Shown: positions 9,086-16,476 of the stretch, piece after piece | Numbering within the stretch: the stretch's first letter is position 1 | How the letters are laid out: each line of letters begins with the position of its first letter | Origin: Streptomyces lasiicapitis | GTDB lineage: Bacteria; Actinomycetota; Actinomycetes; Streptomycetales; Streptomycetaceae | NCBI RefSeq assembly: GCF_014646335.1 | Contig: NZ_BMNG01000012.1 | Location: forward strand, 206,809 to 270,808 | Direction: 5' to 3' | Length of the DNA: 64,000 nucleotides | Position numbers and translations under genes: made by a program | Notes under the pieces: model-generated | What the model was told of the DNA's origin: nothing | Databases searched by the model: none | Seen by the model: only the letters and a program-made list of their open reading frames with translations

Positions 9086-9880
9086 TCAGGACGCCTTGAC
9101 GGGCTCCCGCTCCGGCTCGGCGTCCGCCGTGACCGGCTCCGTGGTCTTCACGGGCCCGGCGGCAACGGTCGCCGGCGTCTTGGCGCGCAGCAGCCTGAGC
9201 CGCGGCGCGGCGCCGGAGCCGCCGCCGCGACGGTGCATGCTGCGGGCGGCGTAGTCACCGGCGAACTGGATGACGGAGATGACCACGGCGAGGATCGCCA
9301 CGGTGATCCACATCAGCTCGGTCTCGAACCGCTGGTAGCCGTAGCGGATCGCGAGGTCGCCGAGGCCGCCGGCGCCGACGGTGCCCGCCATCGCCGAGTA
9401 GCCGATGAGGACGACGATCGTCGTGGTGACGCTGGAGATCAGCGACGGCAGCGCCTCGGGCACGAGGACCTTGCGTACGACGGTCCAGGTCTTGCCGCCC
9501 ATCGACTGCACGGCCTCGACCAGGCCGTTGTCGACCTCGCGCACGGCCGTCTCGACGAGCCGGGCGAAGAACGGGATGGCGCCGATCGCGAGCGGCACGA
9601 TGGCGGCCTCACGGTTGATGGTGGTGCCCACCACCCAGCGCGTGAAGTCCATCAGGGCCACGATGAGGATGATGAAGGGCATCGAGCGGGCGATGTTCAC
9701 GATCTGCCCGATGACCTTGTTCACGAGCCTGTTCTGCAGCAGCCCGCCGCGGTCGGTGAGGACCAGCAGGATGCCGAGCGGCAGGCCGCCGACGACGGCG
9801 ATCAGCGTCGACCAGCCGACCATGTAGAGCGTGTCCCAACAGGCCTGCTCCAGCAGGGGCTGCATCTCCGACCAGGTCAC
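9086..9880 (-). CDS. metI: Methionine ABC transporter permease MetI
   Basis: The 264-residue permease has five predicted membrane helices and the cytoplasmic EAA loop (VEAVQSMGGKTW, with PEALPSLI following) that contacts MetN. Two MetI subunits form the methionine channel. The C-terminal ~45 residues are a charged Ala/Pro/Glu tail rich in TEPV motifs, longer than in enteric MetI. It starts with GTG inside the metN stop (GTGA, 4-bp overlap), which implies translational coupling with metN. The metQ pair follows, so all four genes probably share one transcript. Confidence 0.94.
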   Translation of the reverse strand: MTWSEMQPLLEQACWDTLYMVGWSTLIAVVGGLPLGILLVLTDRGGLLQNRLVNKVIGQIVNIARSMPFIILIVALMDFTRWVVGTTINREAAIVPLAIGAIPFFARLVETAVREVDNGLVEAVQSMGGKTWTVVRKVLVPEALPSLISSVTTTIVVLIGYSAMAGTVGAGGLGDLAIRYGYQRFETELMWITVAILAVVISVIQFAGDYAARSMHRRGGGSGAAPRLRLLRAKTPATVAAGPVKTTEPVTADAEPEREPVKAS

Positions 9881-10962
9881 TTGGCACCTTCCTTCACCAG
9901 CGCGGCGGCGGCCTGCGCGGGGATCCCGGCGGGCGCGTCGGCGGCACTCCCCGCGATGTCGACCTGCAGCCCCTGCTCGCGCAGGAAGCCGATCGGGACG
10001 ACGTTCTCCTCGAAGCGGCCCGGCAGCTCGATGCGCATCCGGCCGACCTGCTTGCCCGCGACGGTGTCCATCGCGGCGCCGAGGATCGAGATGTCGATGT
10101 TGTACGTGCGCGACAGCTGGGAGATGACCGGCTGGGTCGCGGCGTCGCCGTGGAAGGTCACGTCGACGACGGTGCGGTCGGCGCCCGTGGCGTCGCCGCT
10201 GACGGGGAAGAGCGCGGCGGCGAGCTGCGAGCCGGGGGTGGCGAGCAGTTCGTTGACGGTGCCGGACTCCACGATCCGGCCCCTCTCCATGAGCGCGGCC
10301 GAGTCGCAGACCGTCTTGACGACGTCCATCTCGTGCGTGATCAGCAGGACGGTCAGGCCGAGCTGGCGGTTGAGGTCGCGGAGCAGCTCCAGGATGGAGC
10401 GGGTGGTCTCCGGGTCGAGGGCGCTGGTCGCCTCGTCCGAGAGGAGCACCTTCGGCTCGCCTGCCAGCGCGCGGGCGATGCCGACGCGCTGCTTCTGGCC
10501 GCCGGAGAGCTGCGCGGGGTAGACCTTGGCCTTGTCGGAGAGGCCGACGAGGTCGAGGAGTTCGAGCGCCTTGCGGGAGCGCTCCTTGCCGGACAGGCCG
10601 AGGATCTCGAGCGGCAGCTCGACGTTGGCCTGGACCGTGCGCGAGGACAGCAGGTTGAAGTGCTGGAAGACCATGCCGATGCGACTGCGGGCGGCGCGCA
10701 GTTCCTTGCCGGCCCGCGGTCCGCGCCCGGCGAGCGCGGTGAGGTCCTGGCCTGCCACCGTCACCGTGCCGGAGGTGGGGCGCTCAAGGAGGTTGACGCA
10801 GCGGATCAGCGAGGATTTGCCGGCACCGGACTGGCCGATGACGCCGTACACCTCGCCTTCCCGCACATGGAGATCGACTCCGTCGATGGCGGTTACTTCA
10901 CGACCGCGTGAGCGGTAGACCTTTGTCAGGCCGGAAGTGGTGATCACTGGGGTTTCCGTCAC
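9877..10962 (-). CDS. metN: Methionine ABC transporter ATP-binding protein MetN
   Basis: This is the ATPase of the methionine importer, 361 residues with the start chosen. It has Walker A GQSGAGKSS near residue 43, the signature LSGGQKQR, Walker B VLLSDEATSALD and the H-loop LLITHEMDV. The C-terminal NIL domain (residues ~265-345, TFHGDAATQPVISQL) binds methionine and inhibits transport in studied MetN proteins. The start is uncertain: GTG at 10962 gives VTETPVITTSG, GTG at 10947 gives VITTSG, and an ATG at 10995 is also in frame; none has a strong ribosome site. A leader peptide gene lies ~210 bp upstream on the same strand. Confidence 0.93.
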   Translation of the reverse strand: MTETPVITTSGLTKVYRSRGREVTAIDGVDLHVREGEVYGVIGQSGAGKSSLIRCVNLLERPTSGTVTVAGQDLTALAGRGPRAGKELRAARSRIGMVFQHFNLLSSRTVQANVELPLEILGLSGKERSRKALELLDLVGLSDKAKVYPAQLSGGQKQRVGIARALAGEPKVLLSDEATSALDPETTRSILELLRDLNRQLGLTVLLITHEMDVVKTVCDSAALMERGRIVESGTVNELLATPGSQLAAALFPVSGDATGADRTVVDVTFHGDAATQPVISQLSRTYNIDISILGAAMDTVAGKQVGRMRIELPGRFEENVVPIGFLREQGLQVDIAGSAADAPAGIPAQAAAALVKEGAK

Positions 10963-11172
10963 TGTCGAGTGCACGGCGCGGTGACGCCGGGGCACGGGGC
11001 ATTCGTTCGGAACGCGGCACGGTTCTCGCGATGTCGGAGAGGACCGGGAGACGTGTGCGCGGGGCCGGCTCGCTTCTACGGCGCGTACGTGACTAAGGAG
11101 TGTGTACGTGGCGTGTGGCGCGGCACAGCGGCTTCGCTTCGGGGCGCGAGGCTCTCAGTGGTGCGGGGGCCC
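10963..11172 (-). promoter_or_regulatory. Untranslated region between the met leader peptide and metN, candidate attenuator
   Basis: This ~210-bp stretch separates the stop codon of the leader peptide from metN. On the minus strand it contains GC-rich segments able to pair, including GCCTCGCGCCCCGAAGCGAAGC just after the leader stop. I do not see a clean intrinsic terminator with a U tract, which is usual for Streptomyces attenuators. No SAM riboswitch core is apparent by eye. The regulatory role is inferred from the leader peptide. Confidence 0.35.
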
Positions 11173-11259
11173 TCAGAAGGCGCACATTCGACACATACAA
11201 CGAGCACCGGGCGTCGTGATCGCCTCGGTCGCAAGGGTGCGGCTGCTCGTCGTGGTCAT
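11173..11259 (-). CDS. Leader peptide of the metNIQ operon, 28 residues ending in Cys/Met-rich sequence
   Basis: A 28-codon frame opens with ATG and ends with the residues RCMCRMCAF and TGA. Three Cys and two Met occur within six codons right before the stop, which is extraordinary for random high-GC sequence. Short peptides with Cys-rich tails precede sulphur-assimilation genes in actinobacteria and are thought to act by ribosome-mediated attenuation. Here the frame lies ~210 bp upstream of metN on the same strand, so starvation for charged tRNA-Cys or tRNA-Met would stall the ribosome and could raise metNIQ expression. No good ribosome site precedes the ATG, so the transcript may be leaderless. 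Function is inference; the reading frame itself is plain. Confidence 0.7.
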   Translation of the reverse strand: MTTTSSRTLATEAITTPGARCMCRMCAF

Positions 11260-11300
11260 GCGGACCAGTAAAACACGCGTACGGAGGCGTCTCGCCACCG

Positions 11301-11319
11301 CTGTCCGAATAGCGGACAG
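11301..11319. promoter_or_regulatory. Perfect inverted repeat upstream of the met leader, candidate operator
   Basis: The sequence CTGTCCG-AATAG-CGGACAG is a perfect 7-bp inverted repeat with a 5-bp spacer. It lies 42-60 bp upstream of the leader peptide ATG (11259), which is the right place for an operator overlapping or just upstream of the metNIQ promoter. It is also 46 bp beyond the stop of the HAD gene at 11365, so a short terminator stem is the alternative. There is no U tract on either strand. Confidence 0.45.
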
Positions 11320-11364
11320 GCTTGGGACGCGGGTGGACGCTCCGCCTCCGCACGCAAAGCACGC

Positions 11365-12012
11365 TCAGGCGCCGGCGACGATCTCCACGCCACCCGCCGT
11401 GGCCTGCGCGGACACCGCCGAGAGGTCGCTCACGACGACGTCGGCGGACAGCTCGGCCGCCGGGTGCGTTGTGGTCAACGCCACGGTGGTCATCCCGGCG
11501 GCCCGGCCGGCCGTGAGACCCGCGGGGGCGTCCTCGAAGACCACGCAGCGCGCCGGGTCCACGCCGAGCGTGCGGGCCGCGAGCAGGAAGGGCTCCGGGT
11601 CGGGCTTGCCGCGGGTGATGTCGTCGGCGGATATCAGCGTCTTGGGGCGGATCCCGACCTCGGCGAGGCGGGCCTCGGCCAGGCGGCGGGTCGCGGAGGT
11701 GACGACGGCCCAGCGCTCGGGCGGCAGCGAGGCGAGCAGGTCGAGGGTGCCGGGCAGCGCGACCACGCCGCCCGCGACGTCGGAGACCTCCAGCTCGTCG
11801 ATCCGGGCCACGGCCTCGTCGACGAGCTCGGCGGGCAGCAGGTCGGCGGCGATCTCGGCGGCCGGGCGCCCGTGCAGCTCGACTGCGGCGAACTGCTCGG
11901 CCGTGATGCCGTACTCCCCCGCCCAGCGCGTCCAGCAGCGGTGGACGGACTCGATCGAGGAGACGAGGGTGCCGTCGTTGTCGAACAGGAGCGCTTCAGC
12001 CTGGATCTTCAT
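11365..12012 (-). CDS. HAD-superfamily hydrolase (beta-phosphoglucomutase/phosphatase-like)
   Basis: The 215-residue protein has the HAD motif I FDNDGTL at its N-terminus with both catalytic Asp residues, motif II VVTSATRR, the Lys in ITRGKPDPEPFL and motif IV VVFEDAPAGLTAG. A helical cap (residues ~18-80, TAEQFAAVELHGRPA) makes it subfamily IA, whose members dephosphorylate sugar phosphates such as glycerol 3-phosphate or 2-deoxyglucose 6-phosphate; the substrate is not evident. I chose the ATG at 12012 because the HAD motif begins eight residues later. The long upstream frame (to 12609) runs antisense to the two membrane-protein genes and is not coding. Confidence 0.88.
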   Translation of the reverse strand: MKIQAEALLFDNDGTLVSSIESVHRCWTRWAGEYGITAEQFAAVELHGRPAAEIAADLLPAELVDEAVARIDELEVSDVAGGVVALPGTLDLLASLPPERWAVVTSATRRLAEARLAEVGIRPKTLISADDITRGKPDPEPFLLAARTLGVDPARCVVFEDAPAGLTAGRAAGMTTVALTTTHPAAELSADVVVSDLSAVSAQATAGGVEIVAGA

Positions 12013-12102
12013 GGCTTCGACGATACGTGTGCGCCTGCCCGCGGAACCCGGGCCCCCGGGGCCGAGGACACCGGGTCTTTTGGCCCGTAATAGGGTCTCG
12101 GC

Positions 12103-12462
12103 ATGCTTGTTGCCCTGACCGTCGCGACCTCCGTGGCCGCGCTCGCGCTCGCGGCCTGGTGCGGATTCGCCGCGTACCGGGACCAGCCGACGAAGGACTG
12201 GCACTTCATCGGCATGGGCGTGGTCACCCTGCTCGCGCTGGTCCAGCTGATCGTCGGCATCGTGCTGCTCGCACGGGGCGAGGACCCCGAGCAGGGCACG
12301 ACGATCTTCGTGGCGTATCTGATCGGCTCGTTCGCGTGCGTCCCCGCGGCGGGCTTCATGTCGCTCGCCGAGCGCACCCGTTGGGGCTCGCTGACCGTCG
12401 CCGCGGGCGGCGTGGTCCTCGCCGTCCTCGAAGTGCGGCTCTACGACATCTGGGGAGGCTGA
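12103..12462 (+). CDS. Small four-helix membrane protein, unknown function
   Basis: I do not recognise this 119-residue protein. It has four predicted membrane helices: residues ~1-24, ~36-58, ~70-88 and ~95-113. The loops contain YRDQPTKDW and LARGEDPEQG. It is transcribed divergently from the HAD gene, 90 bp away. The next gene starts one base after its stop codon with the GGAGG ribosome site inside this gene's last codons, so the two products are probably made together and may form a complex. Third-position GC is as in neighbouring genes, which supports it being real. Confidence 0.75.
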   Translation: MLVALTVATSVAALALAAWCGFAAYRDQPTKDWHFIGMGVVTLLALVQLIVGIVLLARGEDPEQGTTIFVAYLIGSFACVPAAGFMSLAERTRWGSLTVAAGGVVLAVLEVRLYDIWGG

Positions 12463-12463
12463 G

Positions 12464-12892
12464 GTGCGACGGCAGAGGCTGATCTCCGGTCCCGGCATCC
12501 TGCTGGTGTGGCTGTACGGCGTGATGGTCGTGGGCGCCGTGTCGCGCTCCGCCGTCCAGATCTCCACGGACTTCCACAAGGCCCCGCTCGCGTACACGCT
12601 CTCCGCCATCGCCGGAGTCGTCTACGGCTTCATCACGTACTCGCTCGTACGCGGCGGCGAGAGGGCCCGCAAGGCGGCGCTGGTGTGCTGCGCCGCCGAG
12701 CTGGCCGGGGTGCTCGCCGTCGGGGCCTGGACCCTCGCGGAGCCCTCCGCGTTCCCGGACGCCACGGTCTGGTCGGACTTCGGCATGGGCTACCTGTTCA
12801 TCCCGGTGCTGCTGCCGGTGACCGCGGTGTTCTGGCTGCGCAAGTCGCGCAGCCAGTCCGGCCTGCCCGGCGAGAACGCGGCGAACGCCTAG
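12464..12892 (+). CDS. Small membrane protein, unknown function
   Basis: This 142-residue protein has a hydrophobic helix at residues ~11-30 (ILLVWLYGVMVVGAVS), a second at ~45-62, a third at ~70-90 and a fourth at ~110-128 (FIPVLLPVTAVFWL), with a charged C-terminal tail. The GTG start follows GGAGG with normal spacing. It is coupled to the preceding membrane-protein gene. Its TAG stop shares the palindromic CTAG at 12889-12892 with the TAG stop of the convergent GNAT gene, leaving no room for a terminator between them. I assign no function. Confidence 0.75.
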   Translation: MRRQRLISGPGILLVWLYGVMVVGAVSRSAVQISTDFHKAPLAYTLSAIAGVVYGFITYSLVRGGERARKAALVCCAAELAGVLAVGAWTLAEPSAFPDATVWSDFGMGYLFIPVLLPVTAVFWLRKSRSQSGLPGENAANA

Positions 12893-13392
12893 GCGCTCGT
12901 CACGTACGCCCCCGCCTCGGCGTCCTTGGAGAGGGTCACCACCGTCAGGCGGTCGTCCACGCGCCGGGTGCGCACGGGCGCGTAGCCGTGCTTGCGGTAG
13001 AGCTGGAGGTTGCTCTCGCTGCGGTGGCCGGTGAACAGCTCGAAGCGCTGGGCGGTGCCGCCCTCGCCGAGGCGGCGCTCGATGGCGTCCAGGAGGCGGC
13101 CGCCGAGGCCGTGCCGCTGCATCCGCGGGTGCACGATGAGCTTGCCGATCCGGGCCGTGCCCGCCGCGTCGACCGTGCCCCGCACGGACGCCACGACCTC
13201 CTCGCCCAGACGCGCCACCAGGACGCTGCCCTCGGCCAGCTCGGCCTTGATGGAGACGAGGGTCTGCGTCAGCGGCTCGATGGAGTAGTCGCCGTACAGC
13301 TCGGCCTCGCTCTGGTAGCAGAGGTACTGCAGTTTGAGGATCTGCTCGGCGTCCGTGTCGGTCGCCTCCGAGATGGTCACGCTCATGCCCAT
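12889..13392 (-). CDS. GNAT-family N-acetyltransferase
   Basis: This is a 167-residue single-domain acetyltransferase. The acetyl-CoA-binding region is GKLIVHPRMQRHGLGGRLLDAIE (R/QxxGxG/A loop RHGLGG near residue 95), followed by FELFTGHRSESNLQLYRKHGY, the usual C-terminal strand with Asn and Tyr. I chose the ATG at 13392 since GGGAGG lies 9 bases upstream. It lies 40 bp downstream of a sigma-factor gene on the same strand and may be co-transcribed with it. Substrate unknown. Confidence 0.86.
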   Translation of the reverse strand: MGMSVTISEATDTDAEQILKLQYLCYQSEAELYGDYSIEPLTQTLVSIKAELAEGSVLVARLGEEVVASVRGTVDAAGTARIGKLIVHPRMQRHGLGGRLLDAIERRLGEGGTAQRFELFTGHRSESNLQLYRKHGYAPVRTRRVDDRLTVVTLSKDAEAGAYVTSA

Positions 13393-13432
13393 GTGTGCAT
13401 GCCTCCCGCTCACCTGCTCCGCCGGTTGTCCC

Positions 13433-13993
13433 TCACTCCTTTCCCCATGGGTCCGGAGTCGCAACCTCTTGCGCCAGCATTCTGCGCAGGCATCCCAGGC
13501 ATCGGGAACGTTCCGGTCCCAAAGATCCTTGTGACATTCCCAACTCCCCTGCGATTTCTCGGTAGGTGAGGTCTTTGGGCGACAGAAGCGCAGCCACAAG
13601 ACGCGGACAGCGGCCGGGCAGTTTCCGGACGGCGGCGTAGAGGACTCGGTGCCGGTCGGCCCGCAGCGCCCGTTGTTCGGGGCCCACGAGCGGGTCGGCG
13701 GGCTCCGTCGCGTACGGCCGCTCCCTTCGGGCCGCGCTGCGGGTGCGGTGCGCCTCGTCGCGGACGGCGGCGCGCAGCCAGGCGGCGGGGTCGGCGGGCG
13801 GCCCGCCGGCGTCCAGGTGTTCGAGCAGGCGCAGCCAGACGGCCTGTTCCAGGTCACCGGGGTCGGCGCCGCAGCCGTGCGCCTCGGCGGATGCCTCGGC
13901 GGCGAGCAGCGGGCGCAGGGTGGTGACCAGGTCGTACGAGAGCGCCGAGAGCGACGACGGCCGCGGGCGGAGCGGCGGGGGCAGTGGGGTCAT
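13433..13993 (-). CDS. ECF-like RNA polymerase sigma factor
   Basis: The 186-residue protein looks like a small sigma-70-family factor. Residues ~45-95 resemble region 2 (DLEQAVWLRLLEH, AAWLRAAVRDEAHR) and residues ~130-180 are region 4 with a helix-turn-helix (LTYREIAGELGMSQGSLGP) and RCLGCLRRML after it. The region between is short, as in ECF factors, and no anti-sigma gene is visible beside it. The region 2 core is weak, so it may be a specialised or degenerate factor. The ATG lies 12 bp downstream of a very stable hairpin (14005-14042). The GNAT gene downstream is 40 bp away. Confidence 0.8.
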   Translation of the reverse strand: MTPLPPPLRPRPSSLSALSYDLVTTLRPLLAAEASAEAHGCGADPGDLEQAVWLRLLEHLDAGGPPADPAAWLRAAVRDEAHRTRSAARRERPYATEPADPLVGPEQRALRADRHRVLYAAVRKLPGRCPRLVAALLSPKDLTYREIAGELGMSQGSLGPERSRCLGCLRRMLAQEVATPDPWGKE

Positions 13994-14004
13994 GCTCGCG
14001 TGGA

Positions 14005-14042
14005 CGCGGCCGTTCCGGTTCTGGGTTTCCGGAACGGCCGCG
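14005..14042 (-). terminator. Strong hairpin between the GDPD and sigma-factor genes
   Basis: Perfect 14-bp arms (CGCGGCCGTTCCGG and its complement) enclose a 10-base loop. It lies ~80 bp after the glycerophosphodiesterase stop and 12 bp before the sigma-factor start on the minus strand. There is no U tract, as is common for Streptomyces terminators. It could also act as a 5' structure in the sigma-factor mRNA. Confidence 0.65.
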
Positions 14043-14122
14043 CCTCACCCCAACCGGGGCTTCGCACGCGCCGGTTGACGAGGCCGGTCAGCCGTCGGCG
14101 GAGTCCGTCGGTGCGGAGTCCG

Positions 14123-15304
14123 TCAGTTGTCGGCGAAGTCCGCCGCGGCGAGCAGCGCGGTGTCCGGGTTGTCGGAGAAGATCCCGTCGATGCCGGTGGC
14201 GAAGTACGTCTTGAACGCGCCGAAGGCGTCGCCGTACGCGTTCGGGTCCGTGCCCTTCTTGAAGTCCGCGGGCAGGAAGGTGTTCTCGTTGCGCATCGTG
14301 TACGGGTGCAGGACCAGGTCCTCGGCGTGCGCGTCACGGACCAGGGTGGTCGGCTCCAGGAGCCTGCCGTCGGGGCCCTTGGGGATGACCAGGTCGAGCG
14401 TCGGGCCGATGCCCTTGGCGTACGTGGCGATCCACTTCAGGCCCTCGGGCTTGATGAGGTCGGCGACGGTGCGCGGGTCGCCCGCCTCCACGAAGTCCCA
14501 CGGGCGGGACGCGGCCGTGGACAGCAGGACCACGCCGGGGGCGTCGACGAGCTTGCGCAGGCGCTGGATGCTGCTCGGCTCGAACGACTGGAGGAAGTTC
14601 GGGGAGTGGCGGCGGTGGCGGTTGTAGCGGCGCAGCAGCTTGGCGAGCGGCTCTTCGAGGCCGAGGCCGAGCTTGCGGAAGTACGTGGGGTGCTTGGTCT
14701 CGATGTGCAGCCAGACCCGCTTGCCGCGCCTGCGCCCCTCCTTCTCCGCCCAGCGGAAGACCTCTTCGAGGGTGGGGACGTCCCAGCGGCCGTCGTAGAG
14801 GGTGTTGCGCTGACGGGTGCCGGGGATGCGCTCCTTGGCGCGCAGCGTCTTCAACTCGGCGAGCGTGAAGTCCTCGGTGAACCAGCCGGTGAGGCTGACC
14901 CCGTCGACGCTCTTGGTCGTCTTGCGGCCCGCGAACTCGGGGTGCGCGGCGACGTCCGTCGTGCCGGTGATGTCGTTCTCGTGACGGCATACGAGATGGC
15001 CGTCCTTGGTGGGCACCACATCCTGCTCGATGACGTGCGCGCCCATGTCCAGGGCGAGTTGGTACGAGCCGAGCGTGTGCTCGGGCCGGTAGCCGCTGGT
15101 GCCGCGGTGCGCGACGACCGTCGGCACCGGCAGGTCGCGGTAGCCGCCGCCCCCGTGGCCGCCGTGGCCGTGGCGTGCGTCGGCTCTCGCCACGCCGGGC
15201 GCGCCGACGACGGCCGTGCCCGCCCCGAGCACCGCGGCCCCGAGCACCACGCGCCGCCCCGGGCTCGTCCCCGTGTCCCGCCGCCCCGATTCCTGCGTCG
15301 CCAT
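14123..15304 (-). CDS. glpQ1: Secreted glycerophosphodiester phosphodiesterase
   Basis: The 393-residue enzyme hydrolyses glycerophosphodiesters to glycerol 3-phosphate and an alcohol outside the cell, supplying carbon and phosphate. It carries a twin-arginine signal (SPGRRVVLGAAVLGAG, cleavage after ARADA, ~45). The GDPD domain has VAHRGTSGYRPEHT with catalytic His/Arg/Glu, EQDVVPTKDG and HIETK. The ATG has GGGAGGG 8 bases upstream. The name follows the S. coelicolor gene in the same position (GlpQ1, SCO1565 as I recall), which belongs to the Pho regulon; I could not make out a clear PHO box upstream. A sigma-factor gene lies downstream behind a hairpin. Confidence 0.9.
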   Translation of the reverse strand: MATQESGRRDTGTSPGRRVVLGAAVLGAGTAVVGAPGVARADARHGHGGHGGGGYRDLPVPTVVAHRGTSGYRPEHTLGSYQLALDMGAHVIEQDVVPTKDGHLVCRHENDITGTTDVAAHPEFAGRKTTKSVDGVSLTGWFTEDFTLAELKTLRAKERIPGTRQRNTLYDGRWDVPTLEEVFRWAEKEGRRRGKRVWLHIETKHPTYFRKLGLGLEEPLAKLLRRYNRHRRHSPNFLQSFEPSSIQRLRKLVDAPGVVLLSTAASRPWDFVEAGDPRTVADLIKPEGLKWIATYAKGIGPTLDLVIPKGPDGRLLEPTTLVRDAHAEDLVLHPYTMRNENTFLPADFKKGTDPNAYGDAFGAFKTYFATGIDGIFSDNPDTALLAAADFADN

Positions 15305-15728
15305 TGAGCGCTCCCTCCCTGTGTACCGCCGTGTAGCGCCTTGCACCTGACAAAGCGGCACCGATCGTAGGTGGCGTTGCGTGACGGGTGGGAGACCCGG
15401 GGCCGAACGGGTGGCTGACGCCGGGTGTCGAGTAGGGCTCGCGGGGTACCCGGCGGGGGCGACCGGCGCGTGCGCCCGGGCTCGCGGGCGCCGGAGCAGT
15501 TCCGGCCGTGAGATGCGTCGCGCGTGAGAAGCACCACTCGGACAAGCCACACAGTTCGCACAGGGATACCGTCGTTACGGTGAGGTCCTCGCGGGGGGCA
15601 ACAGCAGGCAAAATCAGGTCAACTCTGCGTATCGGGCACATGAACCCGATGTGCATTCAACGGGGACCCGCGAGTATGGTCCTCACCTGCACAGACTCGT
15701 CGTCGACCCGTTGACACCGGAGGACCCG
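15305..15728. promoter_or_regulatory. 424-bp divergent intergenic region (GDPD / acyltransferase)
   Basis: This region should hold the promoters for the divergent glpQ1 and plsC genes. I find no gene. Two small dyads are visible: ACCGT-CGTT-ACGGT at 15568-15581 and GCACAT-GAACCCG-ATGTGC at 15636-15654, the second nested with ATCGGG/CCCGAT. Their roles are unknown. No clear PHO-box direct repeat could be made out by eye. Confidence 0.4.
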
Positions 15729-16400
15729 TTGTCCCGTCTAGCGCTCATCAAGGCAGTGCTCGGACCGATCTTGCGCCTGATGTTCCGCCCACGGGTCGAA
15801 GGCGCCGAGAACATCCCCGGCAACGGCCCCGTCATTCTGGCCGGAAACCACCTCACGTTCATCGACTCGATGATCCTGCCCCTGGTGTGCGATCGGCCTG
15901 TCTTCTTCATCGGCAAGGACGAGTACGTCACCGGCAAGGGCTTCAAGGGCCGCCTGATGGCCTGGTTCTTCACCGGCGTCGGCATGATCCCGGTGGCGCG
16001 CGACGGCGGCCGGGGCGGCGTCGCCGCGCTGATGACCGGCAAGCGCGTCCTCGACGACGGCAAGATCTTCGGCATCTACCCGGAGGGCACCCGCTCCCCC
16101 GACGGCCGCCTCTACCGCGGCCGCACCGGCATCGCCCGGCTGACCCTCATGACCGGCGCGCCCGTGGTGCCGTTCGCGATGATCGGCACGGACAAGCTGC
16201 AGCCCGGCGGCAAGGGCCTGCCGCGCCCCGGCAAGGTGACGGTCCGCTTCGGCGAGGCGATGGAGTTCTCGCGGTACGACGGCATGGACCGCGACCGCTA
16301 TGTGCTGCGCGCGGTGACGGACTCCGTGATGACGGAGGTCATGCTGCTCTCGGGTCAGGAGTACGTGGACATGTACGCCACGAAGGCCAAGGCCGCCTGA
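15729..16400 (+). CDS. plsC: 1-acyl-sn-glycerol-3-phosphate acyltransferase family protein (PlsC)
   Basis: The 223-residue protein belongs to the PlsC acyltransferases, which add an acyl chain to lysophosphatidate at the inner face of the membrane in phospholipid synthesis. It has the catalytic HX4D in GNHLTFIDSM (~residue 42), GMIPVARDGG, the YPEGTRSPDG motif and a hydrophobic segment AWFFTGVGMIPVA. I chose the TTG at 15729 because GGAGG lies 5 bases upstream and the protein then begins at the conserved SRLALIKAVLGPI; in-frame sequence upstream to 15651 is unlike the family. A strong terminator follows. The pathway step is likely but several paralogues exist in Streptomyces. Confidence 0.88.
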   Translation: MSRLALIKAVLGPILRLMFRPRVEGAENIPGNGPVILAGNHLTFIDSMILPLVCDRPVFFIGKDEYVTGKGFKGRLMAWFFTGVGMIPVARDGGRGGVAALMTGKRVLDDGKIFGIYPEGTRSPDGRLYRGRTGIARLTLMTGAPVVPFAMIGTDKLQPGGKGLPRPGKVTVRFGEAMEFSRYDGMDRDRYVLRAVTDSVMTEVMLLSGQEYVDMYATKAKAA

Positions 16401-16415
16401 CCGTACGGGACTTGA

Positions 16416-16455
16416 GCCGAAGGGCCGCACTCCTCACGGGGTGCGGCCCTTCGGC
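16416..16455. terminator. Bidirectional terminator between plsC and the MFS gene
   Basis: Perfect 15-bp arms (GCCGAAGGGCCGCAC and its complement) with a 10-base loop lie 15 bp after the plsC stop and 21 bp after the convergent MFS stop. The downstream bases on the plus strand are GTTGT. Confidence 0.85.
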
Positions 16456-16476
16456 GTTGTCAGCGCGGCATCGGCG

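Noticed and set aside
10963-11364. SAM riboswitch upstream of metNIQ
   Set aside because: No SAM-I/SAM-IV core is recognisable by eye on the minus strand. The leader peptide explains the region better.
12013-12609. N-terminal extension of the HAD hydrolase to a far upstream ATG
   Set aside because: The HAD motif I lies at the start of the short form, and the extension is antisense to two membrane-protein genes.
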